Part shown: one piece after another, positions 53,414 to 62,627 of the stretch | Layout: each line of letters starts with the position of its first letter | How positions within the stretch are numbered: position 1 is the first letter of the stretch | Source: Gluconobacter sp. Gdi | GTDB lineage: Bacteria; Pseudomonadota; Alphaproteobacteria; Acetobacterales; Acetobacteraceae | Assembly: GCF_014132155.1 (NCBI RefSeq) | Contig: NZ_BLJQ01000001.1 | Location: 744,001 to 808,000 of the forward strand | DNA length: 64,000 nucleotides | Direction of reading: 5' to 3' | Made by a program: the position numbers and the translations under genes | Notes under the pieces: generated by a model | What the model saw: the letters and a program-made list of their open reading frames with translations, nothing else | Told to the model about the DNA's origin: nothing | The model's database searches: none

Positions 53414-54993
53414 AAATCCGCTCTGATATCGTCCGGATGTATCGCGAGATCCATAGTTGGGTCGGAATTGTCTGCGGGCTTTTTCTGTTCGTCGCATTTT
53501 ATGCTGGATCAGTAACAATGTTTGAGCGGCCCTTACAGGATTGGGCCTCTGCACCAGTTGCCTTGCCGCCGCCCGTTGCACTGGAAAAAATGCCTGCACT
53601 TCTGGAGAAGACGTTTTCTGCGCATCCGGAGGCGCGACGCAATTACACGATTGTTCTGCACCCGACCGCGTCTCAGCCTGCGTCACTGGTCTGGGGGATG
53701 CCAGGAAGAATGCACGGCCCATCTTCTGCCAATTTCTCAGCACTTGCAGCAGACGGCTCTCTGGTAACGGTGCGTAAAGAGCCATCTCAGGCTGCATATT
53801 TCATCAATGTTCTGCATCAGCAGGTTGGGCTTTCGATGCCTCATAAAGCCGGGCGGCTTTTCATGGGTGTTATCGCGCTGCTGTATGCTGTTGCTCTGAT
53901 TTCAGGAACGCTCGTTGTTATTCCTGGGCTGATCAAAAACCTGTTTGCAATTCGCCTTGGTCAGAACGTCAAGAGAATGTGGCTGGATATGCACAGTATG
54001 CTGGGCCTTTTTTCCCTGCCGTTTCATATCATCATGGCGCTCACCTCTGTAGTCTTTGCATTTCATGACGAGATTTACATGGCTGAACAGGCGCTCCTGA
54101 TACAACCTCAGGTGCAGCATGTTGCGTCCGGTTCCGGGCGCGGGCAGCATTCTCATAATGGGTCAGAAGATTTTCGGATACCTCTCGATCCGGGTCAGAT
54201 TGTCAGAACTGTTGCCTTGCAGGCGCCAGGATTTATTCCTGAAACGCTGGCTTATAGTAACAGTCATGGTAGCCGCCTCGCTCTGAGAATAACGGGACGT
54301 GATCCGCGATATGGTGCACGTGGGGCCGGTGGCGGATTTGCTGGCGTAGATCCCTATAGCGGCAAGCTTGTATCAACAGAGTATATGCCCGGCCATCAGA
54401 CTTGGGCCCAGTCGGTTCTGACGTCATTTTTCGTTCTGCATTTTGGAAGTTTTGGCGGACAGGGTGTTCGCTGGGGGTACGTTCTCCTCGGACTTGGAGG
54501 CGCGTTTATGTTCTATGCCGGGAACCAGCTCTGGGTAGTGTCTCGCAGACGTCGTGAGCGTGGAACCGGACGTCTGGACGATACGAGATCAACACGGATT
54601 CTATGCGCGCTGACGATCGGGTGTTCGCTCGGATGCGTAGCAGGTGTATCGGCTGTGTTGTGTGTCGCGCCTTTGCTTCCCGCGAGCGGCCAGATGACGA
54701 TCGTGCAGGGTCTCTATTTTGCGATTTTTCTGCTGTGTATTGGGATAGCGTTCTGGCTCAAGGAACGAGAAGCTATTCGCGTGCTTCTGGCATTTTCCGC
54801 AATTCTGACATGGATGATGCCGCTCTCTGCATTTGTGGTGACACCATTCTTCTCCATGCAGGCTTCGGCATTGGCTGTAGATGGGTTCGCCATTCTTTAT
54901 GGCGCATTCCTGATGCTCTGGGCTGTGCGCCCGGAAGCTGGTCAACCTGTTCTGCGTCGCAAGTCTTTCTCCTCAGGCCCCGAGAGGGCCTGA
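53410..54993 (+). CDS. PepSY-associated membrane protein (ferric-siderophore reductase-like)
   Basis: 527 residues from GTG 53410. First helix begins MYREIHSWVGIVCGLFLFVAFYAGS (conserved IHSWVG start, about 10-34), a PepSY periplasmic domain follows, further helices at about 185-210 and 355-390, and a cluster of C-terminal helices (about 400-510). Such proteins (FoxB, PiuB) are thought to reduce iron from siderophores. Coupled to the receptor and small proteins upstream. Confidence 0.85.
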   Translation: MKIRSDIVRMYREIHSWVGIVCGLFLFVAFYAGSVTMFERPLQDWASAPVALPPPVALEKMPALLEKTFSAHPEARRNYTIVLHPTASQPASLVWGMPGRMHGPSSANFSALAADGSLVTVRKEPSQAAYFINVLHQQVGLSMPHKAGRLFMGVIALLYAVALISGTLVVIPGLIKNLFAIRLGQNVKRMWLDMHSMLGLFSLPFHIIMALTSVVFAFHDEIYMAEQALLIQPQVQHVASGSGRGQHSHNGSEDFRIPLDPGQIVRTVALQAPGFIPETLAYSNSHGSRLALRITGRDPRYGARGAGGGFAGVDPYSGKLVSTEYMPGHQTWAQSVLTSFFVLHFGSFGGQGVRWGYVLLGLGGAFMFYAGNQLWVVSRRRRERGTGRLDDTRSTRILCALTIGCSLGCVAGVSAVLCVAPLLPASGQMTIVQGLYFAIFLLCIGIAFWLKEREAIRVLLAFSAILTWMMPLSAFVVTPFFSMQASALAVDGFAILYGAFLMLWAVRPEAGQPVLRRKSFSSGPERA

Positions 54994-54995
54994 GG
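54971..54995. terminator. Hairpin at the end of the PepSY gene
   Basis: Perfect 10-base stem CCTCAGGCCC / GGGCCTGAGG with a five-base loop, overlapping the TGA at 54991-54993. T-run GTTTTT follows ten bases later on plus. Between convergent genes. Confidence 0.75.
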
Positions 54996-55005
54996 AAGAA
55001 CGTTT

Positions 55006-57270
55006 TTAGAAGTCGGACACAATAGAGAAATATGTGCCCCGTCGTTGTCCGTACTGGGCCTGATAAATACCAACGCCGCTACCGTCTCGAAGCTGGTAGC
55101 GCTTGTCGAACAGGTTAACCACATCGGCACGGACCTTGAGGTCATGACCTAGTGGGACGCGGGTGAACGTATATTGATACCCGATATTGAAAATGTCGTA
55201 CTGGGGCTGTTTTTCCAGATTGGCAAAGCCACTTCGCAGTCCATAGCCATACAGGAAATCTACATAAGCCAGATGATGCTTGGTGGAATAGGACGCGCCT
55301 GCGCTGGCTGTATATTGTCCTTGATGGTCAAGTTGGATGGCATGTGCGCGGATGTAGCTCAGCTCTTCCGGATCGAACTGGTATTCCGCTGAATTAATCT
55401 CGCGTGCTGCCGTTTTCACGAAAGAGAAATTGCCAAACAGCGACCAGGGGCCTCGTCTCCAGGAACTTCCAAACTCCGCGCCATAGACGTGGCCACGGCG
55501 ATAGCTGAAGGGAGCGAGAATAACCGCGCGACCGAACTGCCCAAGATCTGTGAGGTTATGTGCCCACTTGCTGTAGGCATCGACTGTAATCTGCAACTCG
55601 GGCGTAATGTGTTGCAGGATACCAGCATCCACGTAGTTGGATGTTTCAACCTTTGTTGGCGTATCTGTCAGGTTGGCTGCTGCATTGGTGGTGCCAGCAA
55701 AGCGCGCCAAGGTGGACGGATAGACATATTGCGGAGAAGGCGGCGCGAAGAACCGCGAATAGCCGATATGTAAGGTAGTGCTTCGGAATGGCTTCCACAC
55801 CAGATTAGCGCGAGGACTGAGCTGTCCTTCATTTCCGAAAGACGAGGCAAACCGATCATAGCGGATGCCATAGTTGAAGGTGAGCTTCCGTGTAATGCGG
55901 TACTCATCCTGCACGTAAGCGCCTGCTTCAACGGACCAGTTGCCTGTATTGTCAATCAGGCGGAGCGGGGTGGACGATGTCTGTTGGCCGTCTTCGCCCA
56001 CTGGGAAGGCAAGGGAGTTGGTATCGAGGCGCTCGGATGTGTATTGGCCCAGAAGACCGGCTCGAAGAGTATGGTGCGGAGCGATGTCGTACGACAAATC
56101 AAACTGCGCGCCTCCAGTGGTGAAGTCGTTCACTTCATGTTCGGCCACCCCTTGAAAAATAAGGTCCCGCGCTGGATCTGGCGTATAATCGATGCGGCCG
56201 TAACGGAAATACGGTGAAAGCTGAAGGTTCAGTTTGTCCGCGCTGTGTTGGTATGACACCACGGCGTAATAATTCTGCTCTGTCTGGCTGTCATCCAGAA
56301 AGCGCGATTGAACGGAAGGGTGTGACCAGTCTGTGCCTTCAAGCTGGTAGATTGGTTGCAGGCCCGTCGTATTAGGGAGCTCAAAGTCGGCGTAAGATGC
56401 GCTTGTCAGGAGCGAGATACGGTCGTTGTCATTCAGCTTCCACGAAAAATAGCCAAATGCTTTTTCCTGCTGTGTCGTATCATGCGTTGCCCGGAAGGAC
56501 GCTGTTGGGTTCTCGATACCGATATTATTTCGGTTCATCGAAAGCGTTGTAAAATACTCGAAGCGCCCTTTTGAGCCGCCCAATTGTAAGGACGGTGCAA
56601 AAGTATTGTAGCTGCCACCATAGAGTGAAAGCTGGTTGTTTTTCAGGGTGGATCCGCTCTTTGTGTGAACGTCTACGATCCCTGCCGTTCGGAAGCCAAA
56701 CTGGGCGGGAAGTGTTCCGGTCAGAAGGTCAACAGACTGGATAATGCGTGTATCCAGTTCCTGTCCGAAACCATTCAGACCTTCCGGAAGCAGGACGCCA
56801 TTCACCCGGTACGTCAGGCCACCATGTTCGCCTCGGACATGAACTTCTCCGTAGCTGTCCTGCACGACGCCGGGCATTCTGAGCATGATCTGGCTGAACG
56901 AAGCATTCTGCCCTTGAGGGGTTGCCTGAATCTGTCGCTGGTCAATGCCGTAAGAGACTGCGCCAAGACTGGGGAAAATGCGTCCACGTGCCTGGTCCAG
57001 ATGTCCCATGACCGTGACGTGCTCAGCGGACTTTCCTTCAGTCTGAGCGCGTTGCTCCTCGGTTTTTTTTGCGGCTTTTTTCTGATGTGCGGTCGATGGT
57101 GATGTATCAGCAGCAAAGACATCCGCACCCAGGAGGCCGGTGAGGAGTGTTGTTCCTGCGATTGCAACCCGAAAAGGCGCAACTGAAATTCTGGATTTTG
57201 CGATATGCTCTTTAATATAGCATTTGCTATGTCGTGGAGCGATTTTAGAACGTAAAAATGCTGTTGCCAT
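55006..57270 (-). CDS. TonB-dependent receptor linked to mntH
   Basis: 754 residues. Long N-terminal segment before the signal helix (TTLLTGLLGADVFA, about 39-52), Lys-rich linker, TonB-like EHVTVMGH, plug (GAVSYGIDQRQIQATPQGQNASFSQIMLRMPGVV, RVNGVLLPEGLNG; about 100-200) and barrel ending in aromatic FSIVSDF. Starts 32 bases after mntH on the same strand, and an MntR-box-like palindrome lies in its first codons. Candidate outer-membrane manganese receptor, like MnoT of Burkholderia; inference from context. Confidence 0.82.
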   Translation of the reverse strand: MATAFLRSKIAPRHSKCYIKEHIAKSRISVAPFRVAIAGTTLLTGLLGADVFAADTSPSTAHQKKAAKKTEEQRAQTEGKSAEHVTVMGHLDQARGRIFPSLGAVSYGIDQRQIQATPQGQNASFSQIMLRMPGVVQDSYGEVHVRGEHGGLTYRVNGVLLPEGLNGFGQELDTRIIQSVDLLTGTLPAQFGFRTAGIVDVHTKSGSTLKNNQLSLYGGSYNTFAPSLQLGGSKGRFEYFTTLSMNRNNIGIENPTASFRATHDTTQQEKAFGYFSWKLNDNDRISLLTSASYADFELPNTTGLQPIYQLEGTDWSHPSVQSRFLDDSQTEQNYYAVVSYQHSADKLNLQLSPYFRYGRIDYTPDPARDLIFQGVAEHEVNDFTTGGAQFDLSYDIAPHHTLRAGLLGQYTSERLDTNSLAFPVGEDGQQTSSTPLRLIDNTGNWSVEAGAYVQDEYRITRKLTFNYGIRYDRFASSFGNEGQLSPRANLVWKPFRSTTLHIGYSRFFAPPSPQYVYPSTLARFAGTTNAAANLTDTPTKVETSNYVDAGILQHITPELQITVDAYSKWAHNLTDLGQFGRAVILAPFSYRRGHVYGAEFGSSWRRGPWSLFGNFSFVKTAAREINSAEYQFDPEELSYIRAHAIQLDHQGQYTASAGASYSTKHHLAYVDFLYGYGLRSGFANLEKQPQYDIFNIGYQYTFTRVPLGHDLKVRADVVNLFDKRYQLRDGSGVGIYQAQYGQRRGTYFSIVSDF
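57214..57233. promoter_or_regulatory. MntR-box-like palindrome inside the receptor's 5' end
   Basis: Core ATAGCA-TT-TGCTAT (57217-57230) is a perfect inverted repeat and, on the other strand, differs by one base from the centre of the E. coli MntR box as I remember it (ATAGCAAAGGCTAT). Lies about 37 bases inside the receptor reading frame. See the finding on this site. Confidence 0.6.
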
Positions 57271-57302
57271 GGCTGGTTTTCAATCTTGTCAGGAGGTGGC
57301 GT

Positions 57303-58679
57303 TCAGCCCACCAGAGTGTCGTACAGAAGCTTGAAGTTCAGGATGAGGATAAGACCTGCGACGATCCATGAGAGGGTAGTCATGAAGCTGCTGATGGTAA
57401 ATTCACCCATTTTGCGACGATCAGAAACGAACATCACCAAGGGAATAACTGCGAAAGGAAGCTGAAGGGACAGGATGACCTGACTGGCCATCAACAAGGC
57501 TCCCACACCATGGCTTCCATAGAGGACAGTTACCACGGCCACGGGAATGATCGCCAAACCGCGGGTCAACAGTCGTCTTGCCCAGTGTGGGATATGAAGG
57601 CGCAGGAAGCCTTCCATAATGATCTGGCCTGCCAGCGTTCCGGTAACGGTGGAGTTTGTTCCGGCTGCCAGCAGGGCCAGTGCGAAAAGCGTGGAAGCTA
57701 TGCCAAGGCCAAGAATAGGGGAGAGAAGATGATAGGCGTCTTCGATCTCGGCAACGTTCTGATGGCCTGTTTCGTGGAAGGCAGCCGCGGCTACAATAAG
57801 AATAGCTGCATTGATGAACAGTGCGAGCATCAAGGCAATTGTGCTGTCCCAGGTTGCCCAGCGAATGGCATCCCGACGCCCCACGGGCGTCCGGTCATAG
57901 GCGCGTGTCTGAACGATGGAGGAATGCAGATAAAGGTTATGCGGCATAACCGTAGCGCCAATGATGCCAATGGCGATGTAAAGCATTCCCGGCGTTGTTA
58001 CGATTTCCGGCGCTGGAATAAGACCTTTGAGAATTGCCGCAACAGGAGGGGCTGCCGCAACAAGCTGCACACCAAAACACACGGCAATGATCGACAGCAG
58101 GCCGATGACGAATGCTTCCAGATAACGGAAGCCGCGCCCCATCAGAAGCAGAACCACGAAAGCATCCAGAATGGAAAGGAGTGCTCCGCCCAGAAGCGGC
58201 AGGCCGAAGAGCAGTTGCAGCGCAACGGCCGTTCCGATCACTTCAGCCAGATCGCATGCGATAATTGCCAGTTCGCAGGCCAGCCAAAGGACGATGTTTA
58301 ATGCAGGGTTGAAATTATCGCGGCATGCCTGCGCCAGATCCCGGCCTGTAGCGATGCCCAGCCGTGCGGCCAGAGCTTGTAGAAGGATAGCCATCAGGTT
58401 GGACAGCATGATGACGCATAGCAGCGTATATCCGTATTGCGCGCCACCTTGCAGATCGGTCGCCCAGTTCCCCGGGTCCATATATCCAACCGAAACCATG
58501 TAGCCAGGGCCTACAAAAGCAAGAAAACGCTTTAGCCACGTTGTGCTTCCGTCAGGCACCCGAACGCTCGAAAAAACCTCAGGCAGGCTTGGTCGTTCCG
58601 CATCGTCATGGCGCGAAAAACGCCAAGCCGATTTAGTCTGAGGCTTCTGAGTGGGGGCATTGGAGTGCTGGCTGTACAT
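57303..58679 (-). CDS. mntH: Nramp-family manganese transporter
   Basis: 458 residues from the ATG at 58679 (an in-frame TTG at 58694 is also possible; neither has a strong ribosome site). Eleven hydrophobic segments; metal-site motifs DPGNW (helix 1) and MPHN (helix 6) are intact. Proton-coupled Mn(II)/Fe(II) uptake. Divergent from mntR with an MntR-box-like site in between, and followed by a TonB receptor gene. Confidence 0.95.
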   Translation of the reverse strand: MYSQHSNAPTQKPQTKSAWRFSRHDDAERPSLPEVFSSVRVPDGSTTWLKRFLAFVGPGYMVSVGYMDPGNWATDLQGGAQYGYTLLCVIMLSNLMAILLQALAARLGIATGRDLAQACRDNFNPALNIVLWLACELAIIACDLAEVIGTAVALQLLFGLPLLGGALLSILDAFVVLLLMGRGFRYLEAFVIGLLSIIAVCFGVQLVAAAPPVAAILKGLIPAPEIVTTPGMLYIAIGIIGATVMPHNLYLHSSIVQTRAYDRTPVGRRDAIRWATWDSTIALMLALFINAAILIVAAAAFHETGHQNVAEIEDAYHLLSPILGLGIASTLFALALLAAGTNSTVTGTLAGQIIMEGFLRLHIPHWARRLLTRGLAIIPVAVVTVLYGSHGVGALLMASQVILSLQLPFAVIPLVMFVSDRRKMGEFTISSFMTTLSWIVAGLILILNFKLLYDTLVG

Positions 58680-58708
58680 GAGAATGCTATTCAATCGTGG
58701 AACGGAAA

Positions 58709-58728
58709 AATATGCAACATGCTATATT
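58709..58728. promoter_or_regulatory. MntR-box-like site upstream of mntH
   Basis: AATATGCAACATGCTATATT, reverse complement beginning AATATAGCAT as in the site at 57214. Imperfect dyad (ATATGC / GCTATAT). Lies 30 bases before the mntH ATG in the 162-base mntH-mntR gap. Binding by MntR is inferred. Confidence 0.6.
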
Positions 58729-58841
58729 CATGAACGTTGTCTTTATTTTTTTTGCGAGAAGGCTAGACCGGTGGCCTATGGAATTAATGGGAGGAATGTT
58801 TTATTCCGGCGGGAATAATTGACTGAGTGGTTATCTTGAGA

Positions 58842-59330
58842 ATGGAACAGAAGAAAAAACGACAAAAATCTCTGGTGGACATGCAGCTCCACTCAGAAGG
58901 GTTCAGGGCGAACCGGGCTGCCAGGCAAAAGGTTCTGGTGGAAGATTATGTCGAACTGATTTCTGATCTTCTGGCTGAGGGGCAGGAGGCGCGGCAGGTG
59001 GATATCGCCGGGCGTCTGGGCGTTTCTCAGCCTACGGTGGCTAAAATGCTAGCGCGTCTGTCAGCGGAGGGGCTGGTTACGCAAAAGCCTTACCGTGGGG
59101 TTTTTCTGACGGACACAGGGGAGCAGATGGCCCACAAGGCGCGTCACCGGCACGGAATTGTGGAAGCGTTTTTATTGGCTTTAGGGGTTAGTGAGGAAAA
59201 CGCCCGGATCGATGCTGAAGGTATTGAGCATTATGTTGGGCCGGAGACCCTGTCAGCTTTTGAGGTTGCTCTCAAAGGCGGGCTGGCACAGTTCACTGCA
59301 AAGGTGTCTCAGGACCGGCGGCGAAACTGA
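58842..59330 (+). CDS. mntR: Manganese-dependent repressor
   Basis: DtxR-family regulator, 162 residues from the ATG at 58842 (a GTG at 58827 is also in frame). HTH region [36 protein letters not shown] and RGVFLT wing are very close to E. coli MntR, and the metal-binding stretch with EGFR near 15 and EGIEHYV near 130 is kept. Represses mntH when manganese is plentiful. Divergent from mntH. Confidence 0.93.
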   Translation: MEQKKKRQKSLVDMQLHSEGFRANRAARQKVLVEDYVELISDLLAEGQEARQVDIAGRLGVSQPTVAKMLARLSAEGLVTQKPYRGVFLTDTGEQMAHKARHRHGIVEAFLLALGVSEENARIDAEGIEHYVGPETLSAFEVALKGGLAQFTAKVSQDRRRN

Positions 59331-59334
59331 GTAT

Positions 59335-59643
59335 TCAGTTGCGCTGGCGTCGTGCGAAATGACAGCTCGATGCGAAGCGGCAGACGGAGCAGACAACGGT
59401 GATGGACGGATCCTCATTGAACAGGCAGTCCTCGGACCGCTCCATTGCGTAACCCTTTGGGGGAGGGTTCTTCTGAAAGGTTTCCACAATCTGGTGCATC
59501 CAGAGCTTTAGTCGCTCAGGGATGTGCTCATGATGATCGAGCCACCATTCCACATCACTCTGCGGGCGATCAATCTGGGTTGCGAGGTCCGCGGGTGTCC
59601 ATCTCGTGACACTCAGGAAGTCGTTTAACGTTATGCTGCACAT
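59335..59643 (-). CDS. Small protein with C-terminal cysteine cluster, unknown
   Basis: 102 residues. ATG at 59643 has AGGAG eight bases upstream, and the stop lies four bases from the mntR stop (convergent). N-terminus looks like a short helix-turn-helix (LNDFLSVTRWTPADLATQIDRP); the C-terminus has CSVCRFASSCHFA, a possible metal site, and a Trp-rich middle (WWLDHHEHIPERLKLWMHQI). Not recognised. Might be DNA-binding or metal-binding. Confidence 0.55.
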   Translation of the reverse strand: MCSITLNDFLSVTRWTPADLATQIDRPQSDVEWWLDHHEHIPERLKLWMHQIVETFQKNPPPKGYAMERSEDCLFNEDPSITVVCSVCRFASSCHFARRQRN

Positions 59644-59969
59644 ATCAGCATCTCCTGTGTCTCGAAGAAGATCTGACGATGTCGTACGCGGAGTTTGTGT
59701 TTTTCGTCAATATATCGTTAATTTCACTCCTGAAGGATGTGTTATTTTTTGAAACGTATTGTTGGAAAATACCTCACCGGGCGATAAAGAGCCGCTTTTG
59801 GGTTCAATACCTACGGGCGGTACAGAGCCATAAGGGTTTCTGTAGAGAAATGAGTGTCAGGGCTTTGCATGGTTGTCATGCAAGACTGTAACTTTGATAT
59901 TTCTCGGGCGGATTGTGTTCGCGATTTCGTGAAGAGATTGCGGGCTTTGGGCCCGCAATCTGCCCCGCC
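59644..59969. other. Gene-free gap with two hairpins
   Basis: 326 bases between the small unknown gene and the PQQ dehydrogenase stop. It holds TTGCATG-GTTGT-CATGCAA (59865-59883) and an 11-base perfect stem AGATTGCGGGC / GCCCGCAATCT with loop TTTGG (59935-59961), probably the end of the dehydrogenase transcript. No supported reading frame. Confidence 0.6.
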
Positions 59970-62333
59970 TTATTCTGAAGGGAGGGCATAGGCGATAACA
60001 TAATCGCCACGATTCTTGTTGACGCCTGAGCGGGTGAGGCCACCTGCTGTGACAACAACGTATTGTTTGCCAGTCTTGTCAGAGACGTAGCTCATTGGAG
60101 CGGCCTGAGATGCGACAGGAAGGCGTGCTTTCCAGACAACCTCGCCAGTATCCGTATTGATCGCGCGGATATAATTGTCGAGCGTTCCTGCGAAGAACAC
60201 CAGGCCGGTGCGCGTTGCCAATGGACCGCTCATTGTGGGCATGCCAAGGGGAATCTGCACCCCCGGGACAAAACCGTGAATTGGCATGTCCTGGATTGTT
60301 CCGAGAGGCATGCTCCATTTTACCTTGCCGCTTCGCAGGTCAATGGCGTTCATGGTGCCGTAAGGTGGCTTGCCGCAGGGTAGGCCGAGTGGGGAGAAGA
60401 ACATCGAGCGCACGACGCCCCATGGTGTGCCCTTTTGTTCGGAATATTCACCCTCAGCAGATGGCTTGAGGCCAATCCTGCGGGCTTCATCCTGTTTGAT
60501 GAATTTTGCCCACTGAATCATGCGGATATCATTGACGAGAAGTGTTCCGGTGCTTTCGTCCACGGCGCCTCCGCCCCAGTTAATGCCACCGTAATAGCCA
60601 GGATAAATGATGCTGGCCTGCTTCTCATTGACAGGGGTGAACTCGCCTTCATAGCGATAGGACGCGAACTGCACCCGGCAAAGAAGCTGATCGAAAATGG
60701 TGCCGCCCCACATGTCGCTCGCTTTCAGGCGCTCGGCTCCAATGGATACGGCTGAGTAGGGCTGTTCCGGTGCCAGATACTGCCCTGCTGGCGCTCCATC
60801 CTGTGGGACCTTGCGCATTTCTACTGGAAGGATCGGTGTTCCATCGCGGCGATCCAGAACAAAGATCTGTCCGCGTTTGGTCATGGCAATGATTGCGGGG
60901 CGTGTGCCTCCGTGGCCGTCTGGAATATCATAAAGAATAGGTTGGGCAGTGGCGTCATAATCTACGAGATCGTGGTTTGCTGTGCGGAAGTGCCAGCGTT
61001 CCACGCCGGTTTTTGCATCCACGGCCACGAAGGCGTCATTATATTCATCCGAAGCCTTGCTTCGGTCGCCGCCCCAGAAATCAGGTGTCTGATTGCCAAG
61101 TGGAAAGAAAACAAGATCCAGTTTCGGGTCGTAGCTTGCCGTACCCCATAGATTGGGTGTTTCGGCAGGGTAGATTTCTCCTTCTGCCAGCGGTGTGGTG
61201 CCACGACGAGGATTGGTCGCATCCCAGGCCCAGACTTGTGCGCCTGTGCGAACGTCATATCCGCGAACGACGCCTGAGGGTTCGCCAGTGCGTTCATTGT
61301 CGGCGATGCGGCCACCAACGACAACAATATCGCCAGCGACGAGGGGTGCGGCTGTTGGATAATAAGATCCGGGGGCGGTAGGCCCTAGGCCGGTCAGGAG
61401 ATTAACGGAGCCATTGGAGCCAAAGCTGTCGCAGGCCTTGCCCGTGCGGGCATCAATGGTGATGAGACGAGCGTCAATGGTTGTCAGGACAATGCGAGAC
61501 GCGCAGGGGGCATTTTCATCTGATGCGGTGCTGTCGTGCCAGTATCCAACGCCACGGCAGCGCTGCCAGACCTTCGTCTGGGCATGCGGGTCAAACTTCC
61601 ATTTCTCGGTCCCTGTATCAGGGTCAATGGCAGAGACAATGTTGTGCGGAGAGCAGATATAAACCGTGTCCCCAATCTTGATGGGGGTGCCCTGAAATTC
61701 CGCGCCATTGATGGCCATGTCGCCGGTACGATATGTCCAGGCAACGTTCAGTTTGCTGACATTTTCCCGATTGATCTGGGTGAAGCTGGCGTAGCGAGTT
61801 CCGGACGTTGTGCGCCCGTATGCTGGCCAGTCATGTTCTGTCTGATCAGGAGCCGTAGCTGCTGCTGTTTCTTGTGAAGGTGTAGGACCGGTGGGGGCAA
61901 TGGTTGGGTGGACGCGGAACATGCCCGCGATGAAGGCAAAAATGACAACGCCGAGGCTGCTGGCGGCAAGACCGGTTGTTGTGCGTGTAAAAAATTTTCT
62001 TCCTGGTCCACTGAGCCAAGGGGCCATGAGGATGGCCACGAGGGCCACGAAAAGAAACACGATCAGCCGAGAGAAGCTCGGCCAGAAAGCAAAACCGACT
62101 TCACTGAGAGACCATAGAAGTGTTGCGGCCAGAAGGCCCAGCGCGATCCATGTGGACAGGATATTCCTGCGAAACATGTAAAAACTGCAAACGGCTAGAG
62201 CGATCCCGGAGAGCGCGTAAAACCAGGATCCACCAAAGGCAATGAGGCGACCGCCTTCGTAAATCAGAAAAGCAGCCATCAATGCGCCCAATGCTGCAAT
62301 GATGCTGGAAAGAATTTGCGGAAGCCGCGTCAT
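59970..62333 (-). CDS. Membrane-bound PQQ dehydrogenase, glucose/quinate/shikimate family
   Basis: 787 residues. Five N-terminal membrane helices (about 8-150) that feed electrons to ubiquinone, then a PQQ beta-propeller beginning DWPAYGRTTSGTRYASFTQIN (about 165 onward) with WGGT, RIVLTTIDARLITIDARTGK, GINWGGGAVD and the C-terminal QYVVVTAGG and GDYVIAYALPSE patterns. Oxidises its substrate in the periplasm. It is shorter than typical Gluconobacter glucose dehydrogenase (about 808) and the active-site stretch ICSPHN differs from its CSLHQ, so a different polyol, such as inositol or quinate, is likely. Near it are a DeoR regulator and a sugar kinase. Substrate not certain. Confidence 0.88.
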   Translation of the reverse strand: MTRLPQILSSIIAALGALMAAFLIYEGGRLIAFGGSWFYALSGIALAVCSFYMFRRNILSTWIALGLLAATLLWSLSEVGFAFWPSFSRLIVFLFVALVAILMAPWLSGPGRKFFTRTTTGLAASSLGVVIFAFIAGMFRVHPTIAPTGPTPSQETAAATAPDQTEHDWPAYGRTTSGTRYASFTQINRENVSKLNVAWTYRTGDMAINGAEFQGTPIKIGDTVYICSPHNIVSAIDPDTGTEKWKFDPHAQTKVWQRCRGVGYWHDSTASDENAPCASRIVLTTIDARLITIDARTGKACDSFGSNGSVNLLTGLGPTAPGSYYPTAAPLVAGDIVVVGGRIADNERTGEPSGVVRGYDVRTGAQVWAWDATNPRRGTTPLAEGEIYPAETPNLWGTASYDPKLDLVFFPLGNQTPDFWGGDRSKASDEYNDAFVAVDAKTGVERWHFRTANHDLVDYDATAQPILYDIPDGHGGTRPAIIAMTKRGQIFVLDRRDGTPILPVEMRKVPQDGAPAGQYLAPEQPYSAVSIGAERLKASDMWGGTIFDQLLCRVQFASYRYEGEFTPVNEKQASIIYPGYYGGINWGGGAVDESTGTLLVNDIRMIQWAKFIKQDEARRIGLKPSAEGEYSEQKGTPWGVVRSMFFSPLGLPCGKPPYGTMNAIDLRSGKVKWSMPLGTIQDMPIHGFVPGVQIPLGMPTMSGPLATRTGLVFFAGTLDNYIRAINTDTGEVVWKARLPVASQAAPMSYVSDKTGKQYVVVTAGGLTRSGVNKNRGDYVIAYALPSE

Positions 62334-62435
62334 GAAAAGGAGCCTCCTGCAAATGGAAGGTTGGATTTCATGAATAAACTAGCGGGCAAAGAGTTTGTTG
62401 GAACCCTTTGCCAGAGAGAGGCAAGGCTGATGTAT

Positions 62436-62511
62436 ATCATGCTGAAAATCCTTCGATCAGGACTGATCAGCATGATGAGTGGCATATTTATCGAAATGTT
62501 ATATATAACAT
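62436..62511. promoter_or_regulatory. Dyads in the PQQ dehydrogenase leader
   Basis: Within 62334-62627. ATCATGCTGA (62436-62445) / TCAGCATGAT (62467-62476) is a perfect 10-base inverted repeat, with GATCAG-GA-CTGATC (62455-62468) in its centre. ATGTTATATATAACAT (62496-62511) is a perfect 16-base palindrome further upstream. Candidates for operator or promoter control. Confidence 0.6.
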
Positions 62512-62627
62512 CGATGTGATGCTATATATCTACTTCAATCAAGATGGTATCAGTTTCTGCGTGATATATTTTGTATAATTCGTCGTGGGTTTGTTATTTG
62601 TTGCTCTACTCACTGAGCGTTAGACTG

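Noticed and set aside
59679-59891. 70-residue frame in the gap before the PQQ dehydrogenase
   Set aside because: No good ribosome site, no family, and overlaps a region with hairpins; not supported.
59970-62333. Naming the PQQ enzyme glucose dehydrogenase
   Set aside because: Length and active-site stretch differ from the Gluconobacter glucose enzyme; only the family name is supported.
62316-62519. 67-residue frame in the PQQ dehydrogenase leader
   Set aside because: Covers the dyads and part of the dehydrogenase start on the other strand; no motif or ribosome site.
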